DNA of 64,000 bases from Hydractinia symbiolongicarpus (lineage: Eukaryota > Cnidaria > Hydrozoa > Anthoathecata > Hydractiniidae). The notes beneath the pieces were generated by a model. The model was given only the letters and a program-made list of their open reading frames with translations. It ran no database searches and was not told where the DNA came from. The position numbers were made by a program, and so were the translations under genes. Below are positions 27,201-37,382 of this stretch, in pieces (within the stretch, counting starts at the first letter, position 1; each line of letters opens with the position of its first letter). The stretch covers positions 5,644,001-5,708,000 of the forward strand of contig NC_079877.1 of assembly GCF_029227915.1 (NCBI RefSeq), read 5' to 3'.

Positions 27201-28486
27201 AGTTTTCAGAAATGTTTTCATTTTTGATGAGACGCTGATTAAAAGAAGTTTATTCGCCTGCAAACGAAAACCTGCGATTTCCCGTAAATCCCGGACTCGG
27301 CCGGTATAGTCAAAAGTATACAAAGAGAGTACCCAGGGTGTAAACTCACTTCCCGAACGATTTTTAAAATTATTTTTTCACCACTAAAACGCATGAGACT
27401 TGTAGTTTTCAGAAATGTTTTCATTTTTGATGAGACGCTTAATGAAAGTGGTTTAATCGCCGGCAAACGAAAACCCGCGATTTCCCGTAAATCCCGGACT
27501 CGGCCCGTATAGTCAAAAGTATACAAGGAAAGTACCCAGTGAGTAAACTCATTTCCCGAACGAATTTTTGAATTATTTTTTCACCACTAAAACGCATGAG
27601 ACTTGTAGTTTTCAGAAATGTTTTCATTTTTGATGAGACGCTTAATGAAAGTGGTTTAATCGCCGGCAAACGAAAACCCGCGATTTCCTGTAAAACCCGG
27701 GCTTGGCCCGTATAGTCGAATGTATACAAAGAAAGTACCCTGTGAGTAAACTCATTTCCAAAACGATTTTTTAAATTATCTTTTCACCACTAAAACGCTT
27801 GAGACTTGTAGTTTTCAAAAATGTTTTCATTTTTGATGAGACGCTAAATAAAAGAAGTTTAATCGCCGGCAAACGAAAACCCGCCATTTCCCGTAAACCC
27901 CGGACTCGGCCCGCATAGTCAAAAGTATACAAACAAAGTACACAGGGTGTAAACTCATTTCCCGAACGATTTTTTAAATTATTATTTCACCACTAAAGCC
28001 CATGAGACTTGTAGTATTTAAAAATATTTTCATTTTTGATGAGACGCTGAATAAAAGAAGAATAATCGCCGGCAAACGAAAACCCGCGACTTCCCGTAAA
28101 TCCCGGACTCGACCCGTATAGTCAAAAGTATACAAAGAAAGTACCCAGGGAGTAAACTCATTTCCCGAACGATTTTTTAAATTATTTTTTCACCACTAAA
28201 ACGCATGAGACTTGTAGTTTTCAAAAATGTTTTCATTTTTGATGAGACGCTGAATAAAAGAAGTTTAATCGCCGGCAAACGAAAACCTGCGATTTCCCGT
28301 AAATTCCGGACTAGACCCGTATAGTCAAAAATATACAAAGAAAGTACCCGGGGTGTAAACTCATTTCCTGAACGATTTTTTAAATTATTATTTCACCACT
28401 AAAGCCCATGAGACTTGTAGTTTTTAAAAGTGTTTTCATTTTAGATGAGACGCTTGATAAAAGAGGTTTAATCGCTGCAAACAAAA
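24233..28486 (+). repeat. Large tandem block, 4,254 bp, copy 1
   Basis: This 21-monomer block is followed directly by a second copy. It contains GCATTAGACTTG (24,353), the CCGGGGCTGG monomer, AAATCGCATGAG and GCTGATTAAAAGAAGTTTATTCG. Inside it an 809-bp (four-monomer) stretch is tandemly doubled: about 25,648-26,456 and 26,457-27,265. Confidence 0.85.
25648..27265 (+). repeat. Tandem duplication, two copies of 809 bp
   Basis: Four monomers are doubled: CCCGGTCTCGG landmarks at 25,675 and 26,484 are 809 bp apart, and the CTGCAAACGAAGTCCC monomers are likewise 809 bp apart. The join is a hybrid monomer near 26,430-26,490, where GCTGATTAAAAG is followed by CCCGGTCTCGG. Confidence 0.85.
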
Positions 28487-31400
28487 ACCCGCGATTTCCC
28501 GTAAATCCCGGTCTCGGCCCGTATAGTCAAAAGTATACAAGGAAAGTACCCAGTGAGTAAATCATTTCCCTAACGAATTTTTAAATTATTTTTTCACCAC
28601 TAAAACGCATTAGACTTGTAGTTTTCAAAAATGTTTTCATTTTTGATGAGACGCTGAATAAAAGAAGTTTAATCGCCGGCAAACGAAAACCTGCGATTTT
28701 CCGTAAATCCCGGACGCGGCCCGTATAGTCAAAAGTATACAAAGAGAGTACCCAGGGTGTAAACTCACTTCCCGAACGATTTTTTAAATTATTTTTTCAC
28801 CACTAAAACGCATGAGACTTGTAGTTTTCAAGAATGTTTTCATTTTTGATGAGACGCTGAATAAAAGAAGTTTAATCGCCGGCAAACGAAAACCTGCGAT
28901 TTTCCGTAAATCCCGGACTCGGCCCGTATAGTCAAAAGTATACAAAGAGAGTACCCAGGGTGTAAACTCACTTCCCGAACGATTTTTTAAATTATTTTTT
29001 CGCCACTAAAACGCATGAGACTTGTAGTTTTTAAAAATGTTTTCATTTTTGATGAGACGCTGGATAAAAGAAGTTTAATCGCCGGCAAACGAAAACCTGC
29101 GATTTTCCGTAAATCCCGGACTCGGCCCGTATAGTCAAAAGTATACAAAGAGAGTACCCAGGGTGTAAACGCACTTCCCGAACGATTTTTTAAATTATTT
29201 TTTCACCACTAAAACGCATGAGACTTGTAGTTTTCAAGAATGTTTTCATTTTTGATGAGACGCTGAATAAAAGAAGTTTAATCGCCGGCAAACGAAAACC
29301 TGCGATTTTCCGTAAATCCCGGACTCGGCCCGTATAGTCAAAAGTATACAAAGAGAGTACCCAGGGTGTAAACTCACTTCCCGAACGATTTTTTAAATTA
29401 TTTTTTCACCACTAAAACGCATGAGACTTGTAGTTTTCTAAAATGTTTTCATTTTTGATGAGACGCTGAATAAAAGAAGTTTAATCGCCGGCAAACGAAA
29501 ACCCGCGATTTCCCGTAAATCCCGGACTCGGCCGTATAGTCAAAAGTATACAAAGAAAGTACCCAGGAAGTAAACTCATTTCCCGAACGATTTTTTAAAT
29601 TATTTTTTCACCACTAAAACGCATGAGACTTGTAGTTTTCAGAAATGTTTTCATTTTTGATGAGACGCTTAATGAAAGTCGTTTAATCGCCGGCAAACGA
29701 AAACCCTCGATTTCCTGTAAATCCCGGGGTTGGCCCGTATAGTCGAATGTATACAAAGAAAGTACCCTGTGAGTAAACTCATTTCCAAAACGATTTTTTA
29801 AATTATCTTTTCACCACTAAAACGCTTGAGACTTGTAGTTTTCAAAAATGTTTTCATTTTTGATGAGACGCTAAATAAAAGAAGTTTAATCGCCAGCAAA
29901 CGAAAACCCGCGATTTCCCGTAAATCCCGGTCTCGGCCCGTATAGTTAAAAGTATACAAGGAAAGTACCCAGTGAGTAAATCATTTCCCTAACGAATTTT
30001 TAAATTATTTTTTCACCACTAAAACGCATGAGACTTGTAGTTTTCAAAAATGTTTTCATTTTTGATGAGACGCTGAATAAAAGAAGTTTAATCGCCGGCA
30101 AACGAAAACCTGCGATTTTCCGTAAATCCCGGACGCGGCCCTTATAGTCAAAAGTATACAAAGAGAGTACCCAGGGTGTAAACTCACTTCCCGAACGATT
30201 TTTTAAATTATTTTTTCACCACTAAATCGCATGAGACTTGTAGTTTTCAAAAATGTTTTCATTTTTGATGAGACGCTGAATAAAAGAAGTTTAATCGCAG
30301 GCAAACGAACACCTGCGATTTTCCGTAAATTCCGGACTCGGCCCGTATAGTCAAAAGTATACAAAGAAAGTACCCGGGGTGTAAACTCATTTCCCGAACG
30401 TTTTTTTAAATTATTATTTCACCACTAAAGCCCATGAGACTTGTAGTTTTTAAAAATGTTTTCATTTTTGATGAGACGCTTAATAAAAGAGGTTTAATCG
30501 CTGCAAACGAAGTCCAGCGATTTCCCGTAAATCCCTGGCTTGGCCGTATAGTCGAATGTATACAAAGAAAGTACCCAGGAAGTAAACTCATTTCCCGAAC
30601 GATTTTTTAAATTATTTTTTCACCACTAAAACGCATGAGACTTGTAGTTTTCAGAAATGTTTTCATTTTTGATGAGACGCTGATTAAAAGAAGTTTATTC
30701 GCCTGCAAACGAAAACCTGCGATTTCCCGTAAATCCCGGACTCGGCCGGTATAGTCAAAAGTATACAAAGAGAGTACCCAGGGTGTAAACTCACTTCCCG
30801 AACGATTTTTAAAATTATTTTTTCACCACTAAAACGCATGAGACTTGTAGTTTTCAGAAATGTTTTCATTTTTGATGAGACGCTTAATGAAAGTGGTTTA
30901 ATCGCCGGCAAACGAAAACCCGCGATTTCCCGTAAATCCCGGACTCGGCCCGTATAGTCAAAAGTATACAAGGAAAGTACCCAGTGAGTAAACTCATTTC
31001 CCGAACGAATTTTTGAATTATTTTTTCACCACTAAAACGCATGAGACTTGTAGTTTTCAGAAATGTTTTCATTTTTGATGAGACGCTTAATGAAAGTGGT
31101 TTAATCGCCGGCAAACGAAAACCCGCGATTTCCTGTAAAACCCGGGCTTGGCCCGTATAGTCGAATGTATACAAAGAAAGTACCCTGTGAGTAAACTCAT
31201 TTCCAAAACGATTTTTTAAATTATCTTTTCACCACTAAAACGCTTGAGACTTGTAGTTTTCAAAAATGTTTTCATTTTTGATGAGACGCTAAATAAAAGA
31301 AGTTTAATCGCCGGCAAACGAAAACCCGCCATTTCCCGTAAACCCCGGACTCGGCCCGCATAATCAAAAGTATACAAACAAAGTACACAGGGTGTAAACT

Positions 31401-31956
31401 CATTTCCCGAACGATTTTTTAAATTATTATTTCACCACTAAAGCCCATGAGACTTGTAGTATTTAAAAATATTTTCATTTTTGATGAGACGCTGAATAAA
31501 AGAAGAATAATCGCCGGCAAACGAAAACCCGCGACTTCCCGTAAATCCCGGACTCGACCCGTATAGTCAAAAGTATACAAAGAAAGTACCCAGGGAGTAA
31601 ACTCATTTCCCGAACGATTTTTTAAATTATTTTTTCACCACTAAAACGCATGAGACTTGTAGTTTTCAAAAATGTTTTCATTTTTGATGAGACGCTGAAT
31701 AAAAGAAGTTTAATCGCCGGCAAACGAAAACCTGCGATTTCCCGTAAATTCCGGACTCGACCCGTATAGTCAAAAATATACAAAGAAAGTACCCGGGGTG
31801 TAAACTCATTTCCTGAACGATTTTTTAAATTATTATTTCACCACTAAAGCCCATGAGACTTGTAGTTTTTAAAAGTGTTTTCATTTTAGATGAGACGCTT
31901 GATAAAAAAGGTTTAATCGCTGCAAACAAAAACCCGCGATTTCCCGTAAATCCCGG
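28487..31956 (+). repeat. Large tandem block, copy 2 (lacks the 809-bp internal doubling)
   Basis: This copy matches copy 1 at an offset of 4,254 bp up to about 30,690, then at 3,445 bp, because it has only one copy of the 809-bp stretch. Differences noted include GCTGGATAAAAG (29,061) for GCTGAATAAAAG, GGGGTTGG for GGGGCTGG, and TTTTTTCACCAC for TTTCTCCACAAC. The right edge is where CCCGGGCTTGG replaces CCCGGTCTCGG near 31,957. Confidence 0.85.
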
Positions 31957-32340
31957 GCTTGGCCCGTATAGTCGAATGTATACAAAGAAAATACCCTGTG
32001 AGTAAACTCATTTCCCTAACGATTTTTTAAATTATTTTTTCACCACTAAAACGCATGAGACTTGTAGTTTTCAAAAATGTTTTCATTTTTGATGAGACGC
32101 TGAATAAAAGAAGTTTAATCGCCGGCAAACGAAAACCTGCAATTTCCCGTAAATTCCGGACTCGGCCCGTATAGTCAAAAGTATACAAAGAAAGTACCCA
32201 GGGTGTAAACTCATTTCCCGAACGATTTTTTAAATTATTATTTCACCACTAAACCCCATGAGACATGTAGTTTTTAAAAATGTTTTCATTTTTGATGAGA
32301 CGCTTAATAAAAGAGGTTTAATCGCTGCAAACGAAGTACC

Positions 32341-33967
32341 GCGATTTCCCGTAAATCCCTGGCTTGGCCGTATAGTCGAATGTATACAAAGAAAGTACCC
32401 AGGAAGTAAACTCATTTCCCGAACGATTTTTTAAATTATTTTTTCACCACTAAAACGCATGAGACTTGTAGTTTTCAGAAATGTTTTCATTTTTGATGAG
32501 ACGCTTAATGAAAGTTGTTTAATCGCCGGCAAACGAAAACCCGCGATTTCCCGTAAATCCCGGGCTTGGCCCGTAAAGTCGAATGTATACAAAGAAAGTA
32601 CCCTGTGAGTAAACTCATTTCCAAAACGATTTTTTAAATTATCTTTTCACCACTAAAACGCTTGAGACTTGTAGTTTTCAAAAATGTTTTCATTTTTGAT
32701 GAGACGCTAAATAAAAGAAGCTTAATCGCCGGCAAACAAAAACCCGCCATTTCCCGTAAATCCCGGTCTCGGCCCGTATAGTCAAAAGTATACAAGGAAA
32801 GTACCCAGTGAGTAAATCATTTCCCTAACGAATTTTTAAATTATTTTTTCACCACTAAAACGCATGAGACTTGTAGTTTTCAAAAATGTTTTCATTTTTG
32901 ATGAGACGCTGAATAAAAGAAGTTTAATCGCCGGCAAACGAAAACCTGCGATTTTCCGTAAATCCCGGACTCGGCCCGTATAGTCAAAATTATACAAAGA
33001 GAGTACCCAGGGTGTAAACTCACTTCCCGAACGATTTTTTAAATTATTTTTTCACCACTAAAACGCATGAGACTTGTAGTTTTCAAGAATGTTTTCATTT
33101 TTGATGAGACGCTGAATAAAAGAAGTTTAATCGCCGGCAAACGAAAACCTGCGATTTTCCGTAAATCCCGGACTCGGCCCGTATAGGCAAAAGTATACAA
33201 AGAGAGTACCCAGGGTGTAAACTCACTTCCCGAACGATTTTTTAAATTATTTTTTCGCCACTAAAACGCATGAGACTTGTAGTTTTTAAAAATGTTTTCA
33301 TTTTTGATGAGACGCTGTATAAAAGAAGTTTAATCGCCGGCAAACGAAAACCTGCGATTTCCCGTAAATCCCTGGCTTGGCCGTATAGTCGAATGTATAC
33401 AAAGAAAGTACCCAGGAAGTAAACTCATTTCCCGAACGATTTTTTAAATTATTTTTTCACCACTAAAACGCATGAGACTTGTAGTTTTCAGAAATGTTTT
33501 CATTTTTGATGAGACGCTTAATGAAAGTTGTTTAATCGCCGGCAAACGAAAACCCGCGATTTCCCGTAAATCCCGGGCTTGGCCCGTAAAGTCGAATGTA
33601 TACAAAGAAAGTACCCTGTGAGTAAACTCATTTCCAAAACGATTTTTTAAATTATCTTTTCACCACTAAAACGCTTGAGACTTGTAGTTTTCAAAAATGT
33701 TTTCATTTTTGATGAGACGCTAAATAAAAGAAGCTTAATCGCCGGCAAACGAAAACCCGCCATTTCCCGTAAATCCCGGTCTCGGCCCGTATAGTCAAAA
33801 GTATACAAGGAAAGTACCCAGTGAGTAAATCATTTCCCTAACGAATTTTTAAATTATTTTTTCACCACTAAAACGCATGAGACTTGTAGTTTTCAAAAAT
33901 GTTTTCATTTTTGATGAGACGCTGAATAAAAGAAGTTTAATCGCCGGCAAACGAAAACCTGCGATTT
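32341..33967 (+). repeat. Tandem duplication, period 1,014 bp (second copy partial)
   Basis: Bases 32,341-33,354 and 33,355-33,967 share the rare states CCCGTAAAGTCGAATG (about 32,570 and 33,584) and GAAGCTTAATCG (about 32,717 and 33,731), exactly 1,014 bp (five monomers) apart. The second copy departs near 33,968, where GGGCTTGGCCGTATGG replaces GGACTCGG. Confidence 0.85.
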
Positions 33968-34484
33968 CCCGTAAATCCCGGGCTTGGCCGTATGGTCGAA
34001 TGTATACAAAGAAAGTACCCAGGAAGTAAACTCATTTCCCGAACGATTTTTTAAATTCTTTTTTCACCACTAAAACGCATGAGACTTGTAGTTTTCAAAA
34101 ATGTTTTCATTTTTGATGAGAATCTGAATAAAAGAAGTTTAATCGCCGGCAAACGAAAACCTGCGATTTCCCGTAAATCCCGGACTCGGCCCGTATAGCC
34201 AAAAGTGTACAAACAAAGTACCCAGGAAGTAAACTCATTTCCCGAACGATTTCTTAAATTATTATTTCACCACTAAAGCCCATGAGACTTGTAGTTTTTA
34301 AAAATGTTTTTATTTTTGATGAGACGCTTAATAAAAGAGGTTTAATCGCCGGCAAACGAAATCCCGCGATTTCCCGTAAATCCCGGGCTTGGCCCGTATA
34401 GTCGAATGTATACAAAGAAAGTACCCAGGAAGTAAACTCATTTCCCGAACGATTTTTTAAATTTTTTTTTCACCACTAAAACGC

Positions 34485-35675
34485 ATGAGACTTGTAGTTG
34501 TCAAAAATGTTTTCATTTTTCATGAGACGCTTAATGAAAGAGGTTTAATAGGGGCGCTATTGATGGATTTGAGTAAAGCATTTGATTGTGTGGATCATAA
34601 TCTGTTAATAGCGAAACTACATGCATATGGTTTCTCAAAAAGTGCTTTAGGTCTTTTAAGGAGTTATCTCACCAATCGGTTCCAAAGAGTCGGAATTGAT
34701 GGCTATTTCAGCTTGTGGAAAGAAATTATTAGTGGTGTCCCACAAGGTTCGATTCTGGGTCCACTTTTATTCAATATTTATATAAATGATTTAATGTTTA
34801 TTTTTAATGATAGAGCTGATGTTAAAATTTGTAATTACGCAGATGACAATACACTTTACACATATGGAAAACAATTTGAGGAGATAAAGTTATGCTTAGA
34901 AAATGCTTTTTCAACTGTTAGCACATGGTTTTCAAATAATGGGCTTCAGTTAAATTCTGAGAAGTGCAAACTGCTCATTCTGGGAAAATCAAAAAACGAA
35001 AACTTTGTTACTTTAAATTTGAAAAATAATATATTACAAGAGTCTCCATACGTAAATTTGTTGGGTATAATTCTGGACAATCAGCTTTCTTTCCGGCAAC
35101 ATGTTCTTCCATTATGTAAGAAGGCAAATGCCAAGATCAATGCCCTAAAACGTATATCACCATATATGTCTAATTATAAGCGAAATGTTATTGCTAATTC
35201 ATTTATTTCTAGCATATTTAATTACTGCCCTCTTATATGGGGATTTTCAAGTAGAGATCTACTACATAAAGTTAATAGCATTCATAGTAGAGCAAATAGA
35301 CTTTTATGCGACAGAATTGAAAATGAATGCAGAATCAGTATTCATGAAAAGTTCTGCCGAAAATTGTTAAAGGAGGTTTTTAAAACAAAAATGAAACAGA
35401 ATCCATCCTACATGAATGATGTTTTTGTATTCAAAAACACAGCATATAGTTTCCGTGCATCAAGTTCTCTTGAAAGGTGCAGAACTCGCACCACAAAGCA
35501 TGGTCTATTAAGCGTATCTTATATTGCTTCTAAATTATGGGAGAAGCTTCCAAACTCTGTCCGAAATGCCCCTTCGTTGTCTTTATTCCATCACGGGCTA
35601 AACACCATTCCGTTTATTCAGTGCAGTTGTCGTCTCTGTGCCACATATATCGGTAACGTAGGATATACGAATTAG
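34485..35675 (+). CDS. Truncated LINE reverse transcriptase, frame opened by a satellite-derived start
   Basis: This 396-residue open frame has two origins. Residues 1 to about 21 are translated satellite; the ATG is the monomer's own ATGAGAC. Retrotransposon sequence starts at about residue 22. RT motifs follow in order: motif A around D28 with KAFD (31-34), motif B GVPQGS (84-89) followed by LGPLLFNIYINDL (91-103), catalytic YADD (118-121), motif D-like GLQLNSEKCKLLILG (153-167), motif E-like NLLGI (191-195), and the thumb-region NYCPLIW (246-252). The C-terminus has a Cys cluster at 380, 382 and 385 in CSCRLC. The stop is TAG at 35,673-35,675. In intact elements this enzyme copies element RNA at a nicked target. 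Here the fingers region before motif A and the endonuclease are missing, so activity is not expected although the remaining frame is unbroken. The chosen start is simply the first in-frame ATG and may never be used. Confidence 0.85.
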   Translation: MRLVVVKNVFIFHETLNERGLIGALLMDLSKAFDCVDHNLLIAKLHAYGFSKSALGLLRSYLTNRFQRVGIDGYFSLWKEIISGVPQGSILGPLLFNIYINDLMFIFNDRADVKICNYADDNTLYTYGKQFEEIKLCLENAFSTVSTWFSNNGLQLNSEKCKLLILGKSKNENFVTLNLKNNILQESPYVNLLGIILDNQLSFRQHVLPLCKKANAKINALKRISPYMSNYKRNVIANSFISSIFNYCPLIWGFSSRDLLHKVNSIHSRANRLLCDRIENECRISIHEKFCRKLLKEVFKTKMKQNPSYMNDVFVFKNTAYSFRASSSLERCRTRTTKHGLLSVSYIASKLWEKLPNSVRNAPSLSLFHHGLNTIPFIQCSCRLCATYIGNVGYTN

Positions 35676-35742
35676 CTTCTTATTATTATAATATAAATCT
35701 CCTATTTTTTTAAAAACTTTATTTTAGGACAGTCGATTTTAA

Positions 35743-35757
35743 TTAGCCCAAGGCTAA
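35743..35757 (+). other. 3' UTR hairpin of the LINE
   Basis: TTAGCC (35,743-35,748) and GGCTAA (35,752-35,757) are perfect reverse complements around the loop CAA. The hairpin sits about 68 bp after the stop codon and 4 bp before the T22 run. Stem-loops near the 3' end are known recognition elements in several LINE families, so a role in template recognition is plausible but unproven. Confidence 0.65.
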
Positions 35758-35761
35758 CAAA

Positions 35762-35783
35762 TTTTTTTTTTTTTTTTTTTTTT
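35762..35783 (+). repeat. T22 homopolymer
   Basis: An uninterrupted run of 22 T lies inside the LINE 3' UTR. It could be an ancestral feature of the element or a slippage expansion. Its exact length may be affected by sequencing error. Confidence 0.9.
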
Positions 35784-35837
35784 AATTAATGTATCTAGCA
35801 TGTTTTATTGTATATTGTATATCGACTTTAAAGAAAG

Positions 35838-35861
35838 AATAAATAAAATAAATAAAATAAA
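35838..35861 (+). repeat. A-rich microsatellite tail of the LINE
   Basis: The element ends in an AATAAATAAAAT-type repeat directly joined to satellite. Such short tandem tails are typical 3' ends of CR1/Jockey-like LINEs and mark the insertion orientation as plus strand. AATAAA hexamers inside it could also serve as polyadenylation signals. Confidence 0.85.
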
Positions 35862-37382
35862 TAATCGCCGGCAAACGAAAACCCGCGGTTTCCCGTAAAT
35901 CCCGGGCTTGGCCCGTATAGTCGAATGTATACAAAGAAAGTACCCTGTGAGTAAACTCATTTCCAGAACGATTTTTTAAATTATTTTTTTACCACTAAAA
36001 CGCATAAGACTTGTAGTTTTTAAAAATGTTTTCATTTCTGATGAGACGCTGAATAAAAGAAGTTTAATCGCCGGCAAACGAAAACCCGCGATTTCCCGTA
36101 AATCCCGGGCTTGGCCAGTATAGTTAAAAGTATACAAAGATAGTACCCAGGGAGTAAACTCATTTCCCGAACGATTTTTTAATTCATTTTTTCACCACTA
36201 AAACGCATGAGACTTGTAGTTTTCAAAAATGTTTTCATTTTTGATGAGACGCTGAATAAAAGAAGTTTAATCGCCGGCAAACGAAAACCTGCGATTTCCC
36301 GTAAATCCCGGACTCGGCCCGTATAGTCAAAAGTATACAAAGAAAGTACCCAGGGAGTAAACTAATTTCCAGAACGATTTTTTAAATTATTTTTTCACCA
36401 CTAAAACGCATAAGACTTGTAGTTTTTAAAAATGTTTTCATTTCTGATGAGACGCTGAATAAAAGAAGTTTAATCGCCGGCAAACGAAAACCCGCGATTT
36501 CCCGTAAATCCCGGGCTTGGCCCGTATAGTCGAATGTATACAAAGAAAGTACCCTGTGAGTAAACTCATTTCCAGAACGATTTTTTAAATTATTTTTTCA
36601 CCACTAAAACGCATGAGACTTGTAGCTTTCAAAAATGTTTTCATTTTTGATGAGACGCTGAATAAAAGAAGTTTAATCGCCGGCAAACGAAAACCTGCGA
36701 TTTTCCGTAAATCCCGGACTCGGCCCGTATAGTCAAAAGTATACAAAGAAAATACCCAGGGAGTAAACTAATTTCCAGAACGATTTTTTAAATTATTTTT
36801 TTACCACTAAAACGCATGAGACTTGTAGTTTTCAAAAATGTTTTCATTTTTGATGAGACGCTGAATAAAAGAAGTTTAATCGCCGGCAAACGAAAACCTG
36901 CGATTTCCCGTAAATCCCGGACTCGGCCCGTATAGTCAAAAGTGTACAAAGAAAGTACCCGGGGTGTAAACTCATTTCCCGAACGATTTTTTAAATTATT
37001 ATTTCACCACTAAAGCCCATGAGACTTGTAGTTTTTAAAAATGTTTTCCTTTTTGATGAGACGCTTAATAAAAGAGGTTTAATCGCCGGCAAACGAAGTC
37101 CCGCGATTTCCCGTAAATCCTGGTCTTGGCCGTATAGTCGAATATATACAAAGAAAGTACCCAGGAAGTAAACTCATTTCCCGAACGATTTTTTAAATTT
37201 TTTTTTCACCACTAAAACGCATGAGACTTGTAGTTTTCAAAAATGTTTTCATTTTTGATGAGAATCTGAATAAAAGAAGTTTAATCGCCGGCAAACGAAA
37301 ACCTGCGATTTCCCGTAAATCCCGGACTCGGCCCGTATAGTCAAAAGTGTACAAAGAAAGTACCCGGTGTGTAAACTCATTT

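Larger units (their letters stand above)
1..34549 (+). repeat. Satellite array, left segment (203-bp monomer)
   Basis: About 170 head-to-tail copies of a roughly 203-bp monomer fill this segment without any unique sequence. Counting from the landmark ACCACTAAAA, successive starts at 10, 212 and 415 give spacings of 202 and 203 bp. The 202-bp copies carry a single-base deletion, for example in GGCC(C)GTATAG or AAA(C)TCATTTCC. All copies read the same way. Four monomer variants recur: one with CGCTTGAG and CGCTAAATAAAAG, one with AGCCCATGAG and CGCTTAATAAAAGAGG, one with TCAGAAATG and CGCTTAATGAAAG, and one with CGCTGAATAAAAGAAG. Copies with ACTCACTTCCCGAACG and GAGAGTACCCAGGGTG are characteristic of this side of the window. 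No protein-coding role is supported. The length is close to a nucleosome plus linker, which is typical of satellites, but positioning is inference. Confidence 0.97.
34550..35861 (+). mobile_element. 5'-truncated non-LTR retrotransposon (LINE) inserted in the satellite
   Basis: About 1,312 bp of non-satellite sequence interrupts one monomer. The monomer starts at 34,472, breaks after 78 bp, and resumes with 125 bp (35,866-35,990), which adds up to exactly 203 bp, so no target bases were lost. TAAT lies at both edges (34,546-34,549 and 35,862-35,865), consistent with a 4-bp target-site duplication or chance overlap. The element carries reverse transcriptase from just upstream of motif A to the C-terminus, a 3' UTR of about 185 bp, and an A-rich AAATAAAT-type tail. 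Endonuclease, first ORF and N-terminal RT are absent, as expected from incomplete target-primed reverse transcription. Sequence style suggests the Jockey/CR1-like LINE group; the exact clade is not assignable here. Confidence 0.93.
35676..35861 (+). other. LINE 3' UTR
   Basis: This A/T-rich stretch follows the stop codon and contains the hairpin at 35,743-35,757, a run of 22 T at 35,762-35,783, and the tail from about 35,838. It has no open frame of note. By analogy with other LINEs, the 3' UTR would be what the reverse transcriptase recognises on its template; that role is inferred. Confidence 0.75.

Noticed and set aside
34472-34560. A full-length or autonomous retrotransposon with endonuclease or gag-like ORF
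   Set aside because: Sequence upstream of 34,550 is ordinary satellite, and the element begins a few codons before RT motif A.
35185-35370. 61-codon plus-strand open frame
   Set aside because: It lies inside the reverse transcriptase frame in another reading frame and has no independent support.
36000-36070. Possible hammerhead ribozyme: CTGATGAG follows a hairpin in monomers with CATTTCTGATGAG
   Set aside because: The core box and a stem I-like hairpin are present, but no stem II complement to GACGC precedes a GAAA, and no stem III partner or correctly placed cleavage triplet was found. Most monomers have TTGATGAG, not CTGATGAG. A covariance-model search would settle it.
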